This document shows, piece after piece, positions 1-11,843 of a stretch of 64,000 nucleotides of DNA. The position numbers were made by a program, and so were the translations under genes. The stretch's first letter is position 1; the number at the start of each line of letters is the position of its first letter. The DNA is from Rosellinia necatrix (taxonomy: Eukaryota > Ascomycota > Sordariomycetes > Xylariales > Xylariaceae): the NCBI GenBank assembly GCA_021209875.1, contig JAGYVD010000005.1, forward strand, positions 2,108,001 through 2,172,000, in the 5' to 3' direction. The notes beneath the pieces were generated by a model. It did no database searches, was not told the origin of the DNA, and saw nothing but the letters and a program-made list of their open reading frames with translations.

Positions 1-1121
1 GAGCGCTGTACAGTATAGGCGACGTAATTATATGCGACCCTAATTTGCCCCGGTGATGTTTCCGGGTCCCAAAACGAAGGATCGAGTAGGTAGTTACAGT
101 ATCGTCTGCGGATTCTGCACAACGGTACGGGGAGTCAAGGATGTCCGTTCCTGTCAAAAGAAAGAAGCAAAGACCTGCATTCGAAGGATGCGGAAGACCT
201 TCCAGAAGACAAGACGCAGTACACGTGTAGCGCGCTCTTTTGTCTCCATGGGCAGTGCCACTGTAAGCCAAGGCCCCCCCCTAAGCTCCGTCCGCGATTT
301 GACGATTTGCATGCGTCCGAGGTGTAACTACAAGTAGTATGTCCGGTGCATAGGTAACAAAGTTAGTTGGTGATTCAGGGCCGACGTGTATCTTGATGCT
401 AACTTTTATTAGATTAAAGTACATTTTTAGCTCCGAGCTTTCGACCAGCTTCCCTTGTGTTTACTACTTAAGTCAGCAATTACCGAGTTACACTATGAGC
501 ACTATGCACGTACATAATTCGTGGGTAGTTCGTGGCTGTCAACTCGGGTCTTCCTGCCGGACTTGAGGGTCTGTTGGGAGCATCGTGTTACTATCTATAT
601 TTCCAATCCTTCATGCAAACCTCAATTAAATAAGATGCGGTTGATCTCGGCGCTGTTGTATACGTAAGATGAACATCATAATGCATCGGGCTCGTTCCGG
701 TTGCGGTATGGTGCAAGGGAAAATGATAAGCTTCATGCCAACTAACAACCATGATAGGACACCAAACCAAGGAATGTACGGAGCTATTACAGGGTAAGCT
801 GATACCTAACTTCTCGGTGCGTCTGCGTCTGAGAAATGTCATACGGGGCCTAGGCACTTACTCCGAACCTATCCAATCGTTACTTGATACTTAGGTTACC
901 AGCCTTAAAACGTTCCGGCCGTATGGGTTTATTGCCTCATATCGCGACGAGCTGATATCTATTTATTTCTGAGTCTTGAGGTTCGCCAAGCTATTCTACA
1001 TAAAGCCTGGTCATCACTATTGGACAACAAAATACCCATGCAAGGGTGACAGGCCAGGGATATCAAGGGGTTCACAGAGCACCACACCCCCGTCCTAGAC
1101 CCTGTTCCATATTACGCTTCG
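1..1121. other. left-edge intergenic DNA, 3' side of ctf4
   Basis: No open frame here has a recognisable domain, protein-like composition or credible splice sites. The frames present (for example 53-337 plus, 591-857 minus) are short and low quality. It probably holds the 3' UTR and terminator of the minus-strand ctf4 gene near 1000-1121, plus unassigned spacer. Confidence 0.6.
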
Positions 1122-3741
1122 TTATAGGTCTTCATCTTCATCTTCTAACGCATTTGCACGTCGCTCGCCCACTTCCCGGATTTTCTCCCCGAGAATAGAT
1201 CGGCCATATCGTTCTGCTACCTTGCCTGCCGCCTCTATCATTCGTCCGCTGCGGTCACGCACAAGTTCCACGAGCTCCAGGGCTCGCATCCCTCGATCTT
1301 CGCCCTCACGGCACTCGATGGCCAGGAGCTGGATGAGGGCCTTGTCAATCTCGAGCTCGAGCCGCGCGACGCCCACGCGGTGTGCGTGGCTACCCCGCGT
1401 TGAATCAGCTAGGTCTTGCAATTGTGTTGCTGCAATTCCCTTGAGAAGGTACTGCTGCTCAAGCTTGCGACTCTCCGAGTCCTCTTCATTCTCTCGAGAG
1501 TCATCGTCTTCCATCGCGTCGGGATCATGCTTCTTCTTGCTTGGTGGCTCTGATGTAAGGGGTATGGAGAAGTCGAATTCCGAAAGCAGGGGTCGGGGAA
1601 AATAAGGATACTCGTCTCCTCCCTTGAGAATGATACAGTGAAATTTATTGTGAGCAACAGCGATTGGGAAATATGTCTCAGATTTACGCCCGGACGCCAA
1701 ACGAGGGAGCAATTTTGTGTCGAGTAACGGTATCCACGAGGCTCGAGATGGCTGACGCCAATGCAATAGAGTGAGCAACACCCCTGTGGAATCATATATG
1801 CACGGATCCTAGAGTAACTTGTTAGACTTCAAAAGAGTTGACCACGTAGTAAAATCGGGGGAAGGTCTGGACTGCACGTACACCATTGTCTGAGAAAAAC
1901 GCGCTTTTTAACCTGGCTCCCGGGGGTAACGCGACGGTATCCTCGTTCTGGCAAATTTCGTCCCGCTTGATGTTTTCGATTGTGTAAAGCAACTTTGTCT
2001 GACCATCCCCTCCGGCCGGTCCGTTACCTATAGTCATCACGTAATCCCTCCAGCTTGCACAAGTGACCATTGGGGTACTCTTCGGTCGGTAGACCTTGTA
2101 GGGTATGCCAAATAGCGTATAAACACGCACATAGTTGGCTGTTGTGGTGACAGTTACGAAGGAGTCGCTAAGTGACATGGCGAGAATAGCCTCTCCCTTG
2201 GGCAACTGTGTTCTCCAATCAGTGCGATGCGTCCAGGTTTCGTGAGGTCGATAGAAGATTGTAGCTGGTGTATCGTCGGTTGGCGGGCAGGAGAAGGCCA
2301 CACCGTTCTCTGTTAGGCAGGCTTTATCGTACAGGAACGTATCAGTGAAATGGAAATCCCGGTGGAATTCATGGTCGTAGAATTCAACCGAGACGGTGTT
2401 GTGCCCATCTTGGTCGACGGTCCATACGAAACCGATTAGATTTAGACAAAGGTATTTCCTGTCGCCACGCCATGGTGTGGAACCGGGTTGGAAGGCTTCG
2501 TGGTATTCGATCTCGACATTGCGGCGTTTACTCAAAGGCTCGCCAGAAGCATCAACACCATCGCGCACTCGCTTTCCATTGCTGTTGAGCACATACCCGG
2601 CACCATCGTCATCAACCACGAAATCCTCATCTTCCGGGAGCGGGCCATCCATGAGAGAATCATAGCTGCCAACCGAATCTCTACGAGGACGGGAGACCAT
2701 AGGTTTCAGGCCATTGGCTTCCGGTCGTCTCAAGTTGATAGATATCTCGGAAAGGGGGTCGTGAATAAAAGGGGCTGGTTGCTTTGATAACTTCAAGAGA
2801 GCAATGTGTTGTTCCGGGACAAATTCGGGATAAATATACACTTCGCCATCTGAGTTTGTGAAGGATACTATGTTTTTAGTCGGGTGCCACGAAATGTCCA
2901 TAACGTTGGCAAAATCATGCCGAGAGATCACAGCTTGGGTTTTGGTGTCCCACAGTAAGATTTTCTTGTCCTTGCCGGCTGATGCCAGCATGGCTCCGTT
3001 CGGAGACCATGCCAGAGCAGTGATTTCGCCGGTGTGGCCATTCGAAAATGCACGCTGCTTCACCCAGTCGTTCTTCGAAACTACTTGTATATCCCTTGTT
3101 GGCGTCGGAACGGCAAAGGCACGGCCATCGGGATGCCAGGCAATCTCGGCACTTATTTCCGACTCAATATCAAGGGTCCCGATAACACCGTCCACTCTCC
3201 TAATCAGCTCAACGTCGTCTGTGTCCTCGCCGCTGAGGTCGTAAACGTAGACTATCCCGTCTGTGCAGGCCAACGATATAGTCTCCCCCTTTGTATCGAA
3301 GGCCAGATGCTTCGTGGGCTTGTTGTGGGCTCTGAGGTGACGGAGCTTCATATTATCGTCGGTACGGACGAGTTTAACGGTCAATTCATCGCTGGCTACC
3401 GCGCACCATTTCGAATCTGGAGATAGAGCGACATCTCGGATGGGGAGCGAAGTTCGAAGGAGGTAGCTGTCGAAGGCGGCATTGAGTATCGAATATAGGC
3501 TGAGCGTGCCATCCTCCGACCCTACGACGAAGAACTCGTCCGACGCGGCAACGCAGGCGTTCTGCTCTGGACAGTCATCGATGTTGATGGGCTCGCCGTC
3601 GAAGCCCGTCTTGTATAGCCGGATGGTGTTATTGGAACCGACGGTGACCAGCTTTGAGCCGTCAGGGGTGTAAGCGCAGTGTGTAGGGCCTTGGGTGTGC
3701 GCTGGTCGTGCGCGTGGGCGCGGAGGTGCTGTAGACGCCAT
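1122..3741 (-). CDS. ctf4: Ctf4/SepB/Mcl1-type replisome adaptor (WDHD1 family)
   Basis: Two exons: 3741-1882 and 1808-1122. The 73-nt intron has donor GTACGT at 1881 and acceptor CTAG ending at 1809. The join is phase 0 and gives 848 residues. The start at 3741 opens a WD40 propeller (roughly residues 10-320, with repeats such as HTGEITALAWSPNGAMLASA and WDTKTQAV). An acidic linker with KRVRDG/SKRRN basic patches follows, then the SepB/Ctf4 trimerisation domain from about 410. Exon 2 continues it with LLTLLHWRQPSRASWIPLLD and PYFPRPLLSEFDF, both typical of Ctf4 orthologues, and ends in a charged helical tail (ALEDEDEDL). In the family this protein trimerises and couples CMG helicase to DNA polymerase alpha and cohesion factors in the nucleus. 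There is no HMG box as in animal WDHD1, which is normal for fungi. It is divergent from the WD40 gene starting at 4403. Confidence 0.95.
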
Positions 3742-4402
3742 ATAGAGGGCGGGTTCTGGTAGTTAAGAGCGAAATCAAGGCCAATCAACCAATCGACCAA
3801 ACTGTGAAAAAAAGATGTCAATTAAATTGCCCAGGGTTAATCTTTCATTGACCTGTCGAGCTTGTCGTCATCACTGGAAGCGGAAGCCATAAATAAATTG
3901 GGGATAGATGAGACGCGACATGGGGCGCGTGGGGACGCGTCTGATCAATTAAAGTGCTAAACTGCCCCTCCTCATTGGTACGTACCAAGATTGAGAGAGG
4001 TTATCGCTTGCAGCTGAATTCGGCTGTCCTCAGTTGTTGTCCTAGCAGTAGGTAGCAAGTAATCCACCGGTATTGCCTTGCACCTACCTAATACCCAATA
4101 CAGCAGAAGTAAATACCTACTATCCTATCACATCATCTCCCTTCGTTCTCTTTAAGTTAGGCATCCAGAATAACAGGCAAAATTCGACTGGCTAAGACAC
4201 ACACATACATACACACACACACACACACAAATATATATATATATATATATATATCTTGGATTCAGGAAGAAAAAGAAAGGGGTGAACTAATAGTAGACGA
4301 CTTATCATTCCCCTCTTAAGAAAAGAGGGACCAGCTTCTCCCCTCTCCTCACGGGGCGGCTTGAGTCCATTTGAGTACCGTTTTTTTTTTTTTTTTGACA
4401 TC
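3742..4402. promoter_or_regulatory. divergent promoter between ctf4 and WD40 gene
   Basis: The two start codons lie 661 bp apart and point away from each other, so this stretch must hold both promoters. It contains a CA microsatellite (4199-4229) running directly into an AT microsatellite (4230-4254), and a T16 run (4381-4396) ending 6 bp before the predicted WD40 start codon. Individual factor sites were not assigned. Confidence 0.6.
4199..4254. repeat. compound (CA)n-(AT)n microsatellite
   Basis: About 15 CA units are followed without a break by about 12 AT units. It lies in the ctf4/WD40 divergent promoter, where length changes could alter spacing of regulatory sites. Confidence 0.95.
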
Positions 4403-5707
4403 ATGCGCCAGGGAACGTCGACGGGGCATTTTTTCCAGACCGAGTAAGCCGTCACAGGAATTATGAATATTCAAAATGGCGTAACGCTAACCCCAGTCGC
4501 CCAGTGCTGAGCAAGCTCTCGCGGAAAGGCGCGCCGCAAAGGCCAGCAATGAAAACGGCAAACCCGTCGTCCTAAGATCAAAGCTCTTAGCCGCCATCCG
4601 GGATCCCTCGGCGCCTAACTCGCTACTCGTCGCAGAATCAACCGGCTCTGTGCGTAGGGTGGACGTGGACGTACGTATCCCCTTTCTATACCTTCCCATA
4701 GGGCACTGGACGCTATATATACTCAACTACTCCAGTCAGGTGATGCGAAACATGTGTTTAAGGGCCCGTCCGCACCGGTCACTTGCGTGGCGGTTGGCGG
4801 CCCCGGGAACCGCACGGTATTCGCCGGATCTTGGGACAAGGACGTATGGTCCTGGGATCTGGAAACCAAGGTATCAAGTCGCAAATTTAGCGGCCATGCG
4901 GATTTCGTAAAGGCTGTCATATGCGCAAGAATCGGGTCGAAAGACTGCCTCATCAGTGGTGGCGCGGACAAGAAGATAATCGTATGGGATATTGAGACTG
5001 GTTCTCGTATTCACACGATCCAAGACCAAACGGTTTCTATGATGGCCCTTCAAGCTTTGGCCATCGATCCCTTAGAGTCCACGCCCGACGCCTTAGTTCT
5101 GGTCAGCGCCAGCAGTGATCCGCATATTCGGCGTTGGCGCATAACTGCCAATACAGTTGAGCAGATCAAAGAATCAGAGCCAAGCGAGCCGAATTCCGTG
5201 CGCCACAGCATCTTAGAACACGAAACAACAGTGTATAAATTATCCTTTGATGTGGAAGGCGAGGATGTGGATCTCTGGACGGCAAGTGGCGATGGAACCG
5301 CGAAGTGCCTTTCACGACAAAGAGGTTTTACCACAGAGGAAACTATTAAGCATGGCGACCATGTGAGAGCTGTCGCCGTGGTTGAGCAATGGATAATTAC
5401 AACAGGTCGAGACGAGGATGTGAAAGTATGGAGTCGCTCAACCGGGAAACTATATTGCACTCTGGAAGGTCATTACAACGAAGTGACGGATCTCGTAGTT
5501 TTGGATAGGGGAGACCGAGTCACATCTGTGTCTATCGATGGAACTGTCAGAACATGGGTGCTTCACAAGGATGAGCTAGACAGAATTAACAAGGAGAAGG
5601 CCGACAAAGACAATGGGGTTATAGAAGAGACCCCCGCGGAATCGGGCGAGGGCTTGATGACGTTAGAAGAAGAAGCCGAACTGGCGGCCTTGATGGACGA
5701 CGATTAG
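4403..5707 (+). CDS. WD40-repeat protein, conserved in Pezizomycotina, function unknown
   Basis: Predicted exons are 4403-4443, 4505-4670 and 4736-5707, giving 392 residues. Intron 1 (61 nt) has GTAAGC at 4444, CTAAC at 4487-4491 and CAG ending at 4504. Intron 2 (65 nt) has GTACGT at 4671 and CCAG ending at 4735. The 41-nt first exon is the least certain part; it was chosen because it alone gives ATG, correct phase and good splice sites. WD40 blades run through most of the protein (for example FAGSWDKDVWSWDLET, LISGGADKKIIVWDIETG, ITTGRDEDVKVWSRSTGKLY, SIDGTVRTWVL). The tail is acidic (TLEEEAELAALMDDD). No catalytic domain is visible, so it is probably a scaffold. I do not recognise a yeast orthologue with confidence. 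Confidence 0.85.
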
Positions 5708-6339
5708 CACCGAAGACGACGTATAATCACAATACACACATATACACTAACGTTGCAGCCAGGAAGTAATCGCCGGTTATTTGAAAAATGACAAATGTCC
5801 TTCGTCTAGAGTACACGAAAACCCACAATTGCCCCTAGGCATAAATTTCCTGCCCGTTACTAATATGAGTTATTTCATATATATTACCCTTTTCTAACTC
5901 TTTTTACAATTATCGAGGAATATTGCCTAATGAACTCTATCCGCAGCGCCAGTAATCTTTTGCCCTTCTATGACAGGAAGTGTCATATACGAACTGATCG
6001 TGACCATGTTAACCTACGCCCGAGTTACATATGTCGTTGAGAGATCCAGAGCCCCCCTGGCAGGCGAAATTTCCGCCAGCTGTTCCCCCTGTAGCACGTC
6101 CCGGGGACAGGGCTATTTACGATTTCAGTGCCGTTGCTGACAGTCACGATCGATTTACTTTAGCTTTAGGTCCAGAGAGCGGCAAACAGGGGGTAGCTTT
6201 CAAAGAGATAGTGCATTCCCACCAGACATACGTTAAAGTACACATTATAATAATACCTTTCATAGCAATCCTACCTACCCCCCGCCTCATCCCAAGACCA
6301 CACACACCGAACCGACGGCGGCGGCGGCGGCGGCGGCAC
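5708..6339. other. 3'-3' intergenic region
   Basis: Spacer between the convergent WD40 and dehydrogenase genes. An open frame starting at 6031 reads through a CGG-rich tract and back-to-front over the dehydrogenase, and lacks protein-family features, so it is not called as a gene. A (CGG)n run lies at about 6315-6337, just past the dehydrogenase stop codon. Confidence 0.6.
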
Positions 6340-7562
6340 TCACCGCCAAGCAGCCAACGCAGTATCGCCCTCCCCGACCTGGGCGAAGCGCAGGCTGTCC
6401 GTCCAGAGCCTCTCGCACTTGGCGGGGTCCTTGGCCTCGGGGCCGACGTCGGCGGCGGCGGCGCCGTTCAGGTAGATGCCGTTCGGGCGGTCGCCGAGGG
6501 CGTCGGTGTCAAAGGCGGCGCGGACGAGGTCGGCGGCGGACTGGGCCGTCGTGCGGTAGCTGCCGCCGGGCGCGAGCTTGGACACGACGGCCATCAGGGG
6601 CCCCGCCACGGCGCCCGCCGCGCGGAGGAGCCTGCTGGTGGTGCGGCGCGCGAGGCCTGTCGGCATCGCCCCCGGGTCGACGGCGAGCGCCGCGATCGAC
6701 GACAGCTCCGGGTCCGCCGCTATCCGCTTCGACAGTTCGCGCCTGGAAGGAAATCACTGTCAGGATTGGGGGAGGGAGGCGGTGGCGGAGAAAAGGGGCC
6801 GAAGGAGGAGGGCAAGTAATTGACTTACATGAACATGATGTTGCACAGTTTTGACGCGCCGTATCGTCTATACCCCGTATTCCCGCTCCCGGGCTCGTCG
6901 TCGGGCGTGCTCCATTTCCCGCGGGCCAGCGGCTCCGTGTCGACGGGCTCCTTGAAGATCAGGTTCCATTTCTCGTCTTCGTAGGCTCGCAGGATGCCTG
7001 GGACGGTGTTTCTCGGGTCGGATGTGCTGAGGGCTCAAATTAGTATACCGTCCATCATTTCGCGGAACCGGACCGGCGCTATCGCGGCCACTCACTCGTG
7101 CGACCAGCTGCCCAGGATGACGATCCTGCCATTCTTTTTGTCCATGCTCTTAAGCAGCAGCAATGTCAAGAGGAAATGCGATAGATGATTCGACTGGAAG
7201 GTCATATCGAAGCCATCGTCGGTCATGGTGTGTGTCGTGTATTCCTGCCATGCCGCGTTGAGGATGAGGGCGCGGATGGGCGGTATCGAGCCATCGGCAA
7301 CCTGTTTGTTGATATCTTCCGCCACCTTCCGCGTACTGGCGAGGCTCGATAGGTCCAGCGGCACAAGATCGTACTTATGACCCGCCGACGTCGCCTTTTG
7401 TAGGGCTTTCTGCGCGGCGCCAGCGCGTTCCGTGCTGCGGACGGTATAGAGGCCGCGGTAGGCTTTTGCGAGAGAGGGGGAGTTGACTATGTGTTGGACG
7501 ATAGCCGAGCCTAAACCGCCATTGGCGCCGGTAATGAAAATAGACCCTTTTACAGAAGCCAT
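6340..7562 (-). CDS. short-chain dehydrogenase/reductase (classical SDR, fungal type)
   Basis: Three exons: 7562-7096, 7026-6829 and 6742-6340, giving 355 residues. Introns are 69 nt (GTGAGT donor at 7095) and 86 nt (GTAAGT donor at 6828, CCAG acceptor ending at 6743). The Rossmann NAD(P)-binding motif TGANGGLG is at residues 11-18 and the NNAG-equivalent LNAAW near 101-105. A strand ending ILGSWSHD supplies the likely catalytic Ser at 152 or 154. The catalytic YxxxK is YGASK at 211-215. The protein should be a soluble NAD(P)H-dependent oxidoreductase, but its substrate cannot be read from the sequence. Length and the 30-40 residue insert before YGASK match the fungal 3-ketosteroid-reductase-like or retinol-dehydrogenase-like SDR groups. 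The last exon is strongly GC-rich compared with exon 1. The stop codon overlaps a GTGAGT-like sequence, so a further short 3' exon is possible. Confidence 0.88.
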
Positions 7563-8210
7563 TCTGTGATGATGCTGCCGAATCTCCTTACGTTGTTATA
7601 TAATCTAGCGAGGGCAGAAGAGAATAGTATTGCAACCGCTCACGAGGCATTCTCTCCTTTATATTGTCCATCCCGAGGCAAGCGACCGACTTTCTATGCT
7701 CGTACCAGGGAAGGGTATGCGCCTCATCACAAGTGATTGCCAAGTACAATTGTTTATGGATAGATAGTTGCTCCGACAGCGCTGAAAGTGTCCGTGCTGA
7801 TTGTTCGATGCCTTGCCAAGAAGCACGGGCCGCTCCAAGGGTCACCATAAGCAAGTTGCATTAGTAGGTAGATCGAACATCGTGGAACATGGGAAAACTC
7901 TCCGCTTCCTCCAGGCACCGTAGACAGATGTCACGCTATGATCACAACTTTAGCCCGAATTCCTGATCGATTGTTTTGGTTCTATTCATATTCTACCCAT
8001 CTAGGCCATCTGGACCTCCAAATCCGACTAGCCTATACCAGGCTAGATCGAGAGAACAAATGCGCCTCACGCGCGGTATCGTATTACATCCTCCATCATC
8101 GCATCCTCTCGCCTGTCCGTCCCCTTCTTCTCCTCGTCCTTTCGCCTTTGCGCCTTTTTGCTTTCTTACGTCATAGTAGCAACAGCGTTAGCGTAAGATA
8201 TCGGGGACTA
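7563..8210. other. intergenic: SDR promoter and RBR 3' region
   Basis: Open frames on both strands (7588-7864, 7938-8366) have no family features and unlikely composition. The stretch probably holds the promoter of the minus-strand dehydrogenase and the 3' UTR of the RBR ligase. Confidence 0.6.
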
Positions 8211-9751
8211 TCACAAGCGGTTATATCGACACCTGCGACATGCCATGATGCTGCAATCACGACACTCGTATATATATTCAGGCATCATGTCATTACATTC
8301 CTCGCACCGGTAGGATCCCGTCCGGCTCGTCCATCGCAGGTGGTTGCATTCATGGTTTTGTCGTAGGTCCCGCATAATTCTCTGGATGTTGGCCGCTCTG
8401 GTAGCATGGTTTCGTCCATTGTTCACAGGCACTATGGGTTGAGGATTTGTGGCTATATCAACCGCGTTCTCGTCATCTGAGCTATCATCATCCGTGTTAT
8501 CATCATCCGTGTTATCATCGTCCCGGTTATGAATCTCTCGCGCTCTATTAAAAAGTCGATGCTCATCCCACTGGGCACAGGCACAGTTTTTCCATCGTAG
8601 TGCGCACAGATAGCAAAATTGATTCCCACACTTGCACCTGTCGATGCCACTGTTAGCGATGCCCTTTATAGGTCTGGGGAAAGCCCTCACGTCATGTGAT
8701 AACAGCCTGTATTGAGCTCAATCATGGTAGAGCAGTTTGAGCAACGTTGCCATCCTTCCTGGCGGGCAACTTCAAGAACTTGCTGCAGGTCCTTATCCTC
8801 AGGACAGTCCCCTTGGTGGGTGGCCCCCTTGCAGATGATGCATGTTTGTGTCTTACATTCTGGACACAAGGCGACCCCATCCGTAATCGTCGATGGTGGG
8901 ATGAATGCTGAACAGGTTGCCTGATGGCAGTATGTTCTATTTGGCGTTGAGAATTCGATGGCTTTTCTCTCGAATTGCTGAACTAGGTCGTCGCCTAAGA
9001 ACGGTAGATTGGTATTCACGGGCATCTCTTGACGGCAGCAGCGCGGCGGGAACAGACTCTCGTCCGACATAGCGGTTCGGAAAAGGATCTGTACACATTC
9101 ACGACAGTACTCGTGCTCGCAGGGTGCTCGCATCAAGTCTACAGGGTGCATGGCATCACCGCAACTAACACAGGGCCGTTGAACTGGTTGATTTACTCTT
9201 CGAAACAACGCCCAAGGTCGGCTATTTGATTGCCCTTCTGAGTCTGCCGGCATCGCCTCAGTGCCGTCACCGTCGTCATTGCCGGCGTCGTCTGGTTCCT
9301 CGATATTATGATTCGATACCCCATCGGTTCTGGTGACGTAGAGCTCTGCGAGCGTTTCTAACAACTCTAGTTCAGTTGCTGAAGGGTCGCTATTAGCGAG
9401 CATCAGAGTTTGTGCCTCTAATGCTCCCCCAGGGCGATCCATAGCAGTCTCCTCATCGTCTCGGGCCAACTCCCTGAGAGACTCTACTAGTGCGTTTGCA
9501 TCTACCTGCACTGCCGACTGCATGCTTTTGGTCATTCTCCTATCCGAGGCGTACACGGCTGCACGGTCGAGCTCCTCAGTTTGGAGTTGCAGAGCGAGAT
9601 CAGCGTCCGAAAGCCTGCTCTCTACCCCCTCCCCCTCACCAGCTGATCTGACCTGATCTGCATCCTCACGCAGGAGAGAAATGATGAGGTTCAAGCTCTC
9701 GTCATCCGCGGACGGCCAGGCGGGTTGTGCTGAACCTTCTGTGGCAGCCAT
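8211..9751 (-). CDS. RBR (RING1-IBR-RING2) E3 ubiquitin ligase
   Basis: Two exons, 9751-8691 and 8637-8211, with a 53-nt intron (GTGAGG donor at 8690, ACAG acceptor ending at 8638) that cuts RING2 in phase 2; 495 residues in all. RING1 begins with CVSCGD at about 194 and includes CEHEYCREC. The IBR follows at about 260-316 (CHQATC, CPECKTQTCIICKG). RING2 (CSNC...GCYHMTCKCGNQFCYLC) carries the expected catalytic Cys at about 350 in the family GCxHMxC motif. RBR ligases receive ubiquitin on that Cys as a thioester before passing it on. The N-terminal half is acidic and helical with no known domain. After RING2 there is a DDDNT tandem repeat and a Cys/His-rich tail (CEECNDMMPEY, CRDCSIMACRRCR) that may bind zinc. 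Substrate unknown. Confidence 0.93.
8476..8522 (-). repeat. 15-bp tandem repeat encoding DDDNT units in RBR ligase
   Basis: The coding repeat reads (GATGATAACACGGAT) about 2.5 times, giving Asp-rich DDDNTDDDNTDDDSSDDEN after RING2. The unit length is a multiple of three, so copy-number change would keep the frame. Confidence 0.85.
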
Positions 9752-11800
9752 GGCTTCAAGGGTGTCACAGAGCAGGCCGTGTCGATATGGAGTATTTCAT
9801 AGAGAAGAGAGTAACGGAGGTTGAAAGCAAGATGAAAGATCGGAATAGTAGCTTGGGACAAACACACCCACCCAAGGTACCTACCTGCTAGTTCCAGATA
9901 TCTACTTAGGTAGGTGCTTAAGACATAGTTTCCAAAACTAACATGACTGATGTCGTTGCTTCCTACACATACCTGAACCACCTACCTAAGGTTATTTATT
10001 GCCTGGGTAGGTACAGATGAGTGTCTTTGGAGCCCTTAGCCTACCTGCCAATTTAGTCGAGCAAGATGTCTGTTGTTTTCTCTGTCACGTACCTACCTAT
10101 CTATCTATCTACCTATCTACCTACCTATACCCTATTTATACCCAGTACGATATTATCGATTTGAGCCCTGAACACTGCAGGTGCCGGCTGTGATGTGTCA
10201 TTTGCCCAAAATATGAAGCCATCAAAGCCTGCCCGCGTATCCATTAGCTTTGCAGTTCTCGACACGGGCCGGCTATATGTCAGGTAGATGGATCACATGG
10301 TGAGGTACCAGCTACCCTAGGGGTAGCTCTAGAGGTATATTTGTGTATGTAAGGACTGAAGGCCTCCCACCTAGATGGTAGGCCCAGGAATCAATGATAT
10401 TGAGCCCTACCCCTATACTAAGCTATCTACCTGCGACCCAGCTGCTACCTCATAGTGACTAGACCTCACTCTGGGTATTCTTCCCATCACACTATAGTTA
10501 GCAGCTGAGAGGAGGGGATAGAAGCATCTATACCGACTGAATGCGTACAAAAGAGTCGCCCTAACTATCTAATATCTAGAGGATGGGCAACATCATCTAT
10601 TATGCCGGAACGCATATTATTGCTAGATAGTATACCAAGATAGATCCTTGAATCTATAGTCTTGAGGTCACACGGATCTATTTTTTTTTTCCTTTTTTCT
10701 TTTTATCTTTTTTTATAAACATTCCCCTCATTCTCTCACACTCCCTGCCCTCAACAGCTGAAAAGGGATTGGAGCGAGGGGGCAAGGAAACCGCGATAAT
10801 GTTCTAATCATTTACTACCTAGTTACCCAATAGAATATCTGAGAGGCATATCATTTGCCTACTCGTTTGGTCCAATGCTCGAATTCGCCGGAGTAACAGT
10901 GCGCACAACTTTCACGAGATGAGCCTCAAACTGGCAAAAGCTGGTATAGTTGCGCTATCAAGCGATAGCGGCAGTGATGAGAAATCTCTCCAAGGGCGAA
11001 TGACCAATGATGATTATTATTAGCCTTGCCAGAATAAAGTCTAGCCAATGACAACGTAGTATAAGAGCTGAGAACTTTATGATTTACCAGGTGGCTCAAC
11101 TGCTCTAGAGACCTTCCCAGAACCATGTTAGAGAACGAGACCGTGATGGGCACTTGAATAAGCGCCGAATATTGACCTATGGTATGCTCTCCGTTGCCCG
11201 ATCGCGGCGGCCTGTGATCTAGGAGCCATGTGTGCCGGACCTTGCACCCCATCCACGTATCTGCACGTCGCCGGTCCTCAGTTCAGTTTATTTACAAGTA
11301 CGTACTCTAGTCCGTATCCCTTGCGCCAAGAATGGCCCATGGAATAGAAAACCGCAACACGCAAACGATAGTTCATTGGCACCTATCTTTTCCGACTAAA
11401 GCACAGCATGCATAATATCAAGTGGCGATCATCGATTCATTCCTCCCATTTGGAACCAATACGCATCGGAAAATTTTCCCTCTTCCGCTTCTTCCGTTGG
11501 ATTCACAAGTAGGTATATCAACATAGCACCCCCGCAAGTCAGGGTTTGACGCAATCTAAGATTATAGGACGCCAGCTTGAGTATCTGGACCACAGCCCGT
11601 CCGTCTCTGGATGATGAAGTTGATGGAAGATTCTTCGTCGTAAACCAGTCTAGACCAACCTGACGGGATGACTAGCTAGTATGGGGACGTCAAATTTCCA
11701 GATACCAGCACCGCGGCTGACGTTGGTCATGATAACTAATGCGATTGCTGCAAGGACTACCTAATGGCCGTCGATCATTACAGCAGATCGTAGAGCAAAG

Positions 11801-11843
11801 CCCCGTAACCTGCCCCGTAACCTGCCCCGTAACCTGCCCCGTA
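11801..11843. repeat. 12-bp minisatellite, CCCCGTAACCTG unit
   Basis: Almost four head-to-tail perfect copies of CCCCGTAACCTG, ending in CCCCGTAGG. No gene covers it. Confidence 0.92.

Noticed and set aside
4192..4455. 87-codon minus-strand frame with poly Tyr-Ile and Cys-Val runs
   Set aside because: It is the translation of the CA/AT microsatellite.
6031..6819. 262-codon plus-strand frame antisense to the dehydrogenase
   Set aside because: Most of it is the reverse of GC-rich dehydrogenase exon 3 and a CGG run, giving poly-Arg and poly-Gly. The dehydrogenase on the other strand explains it.
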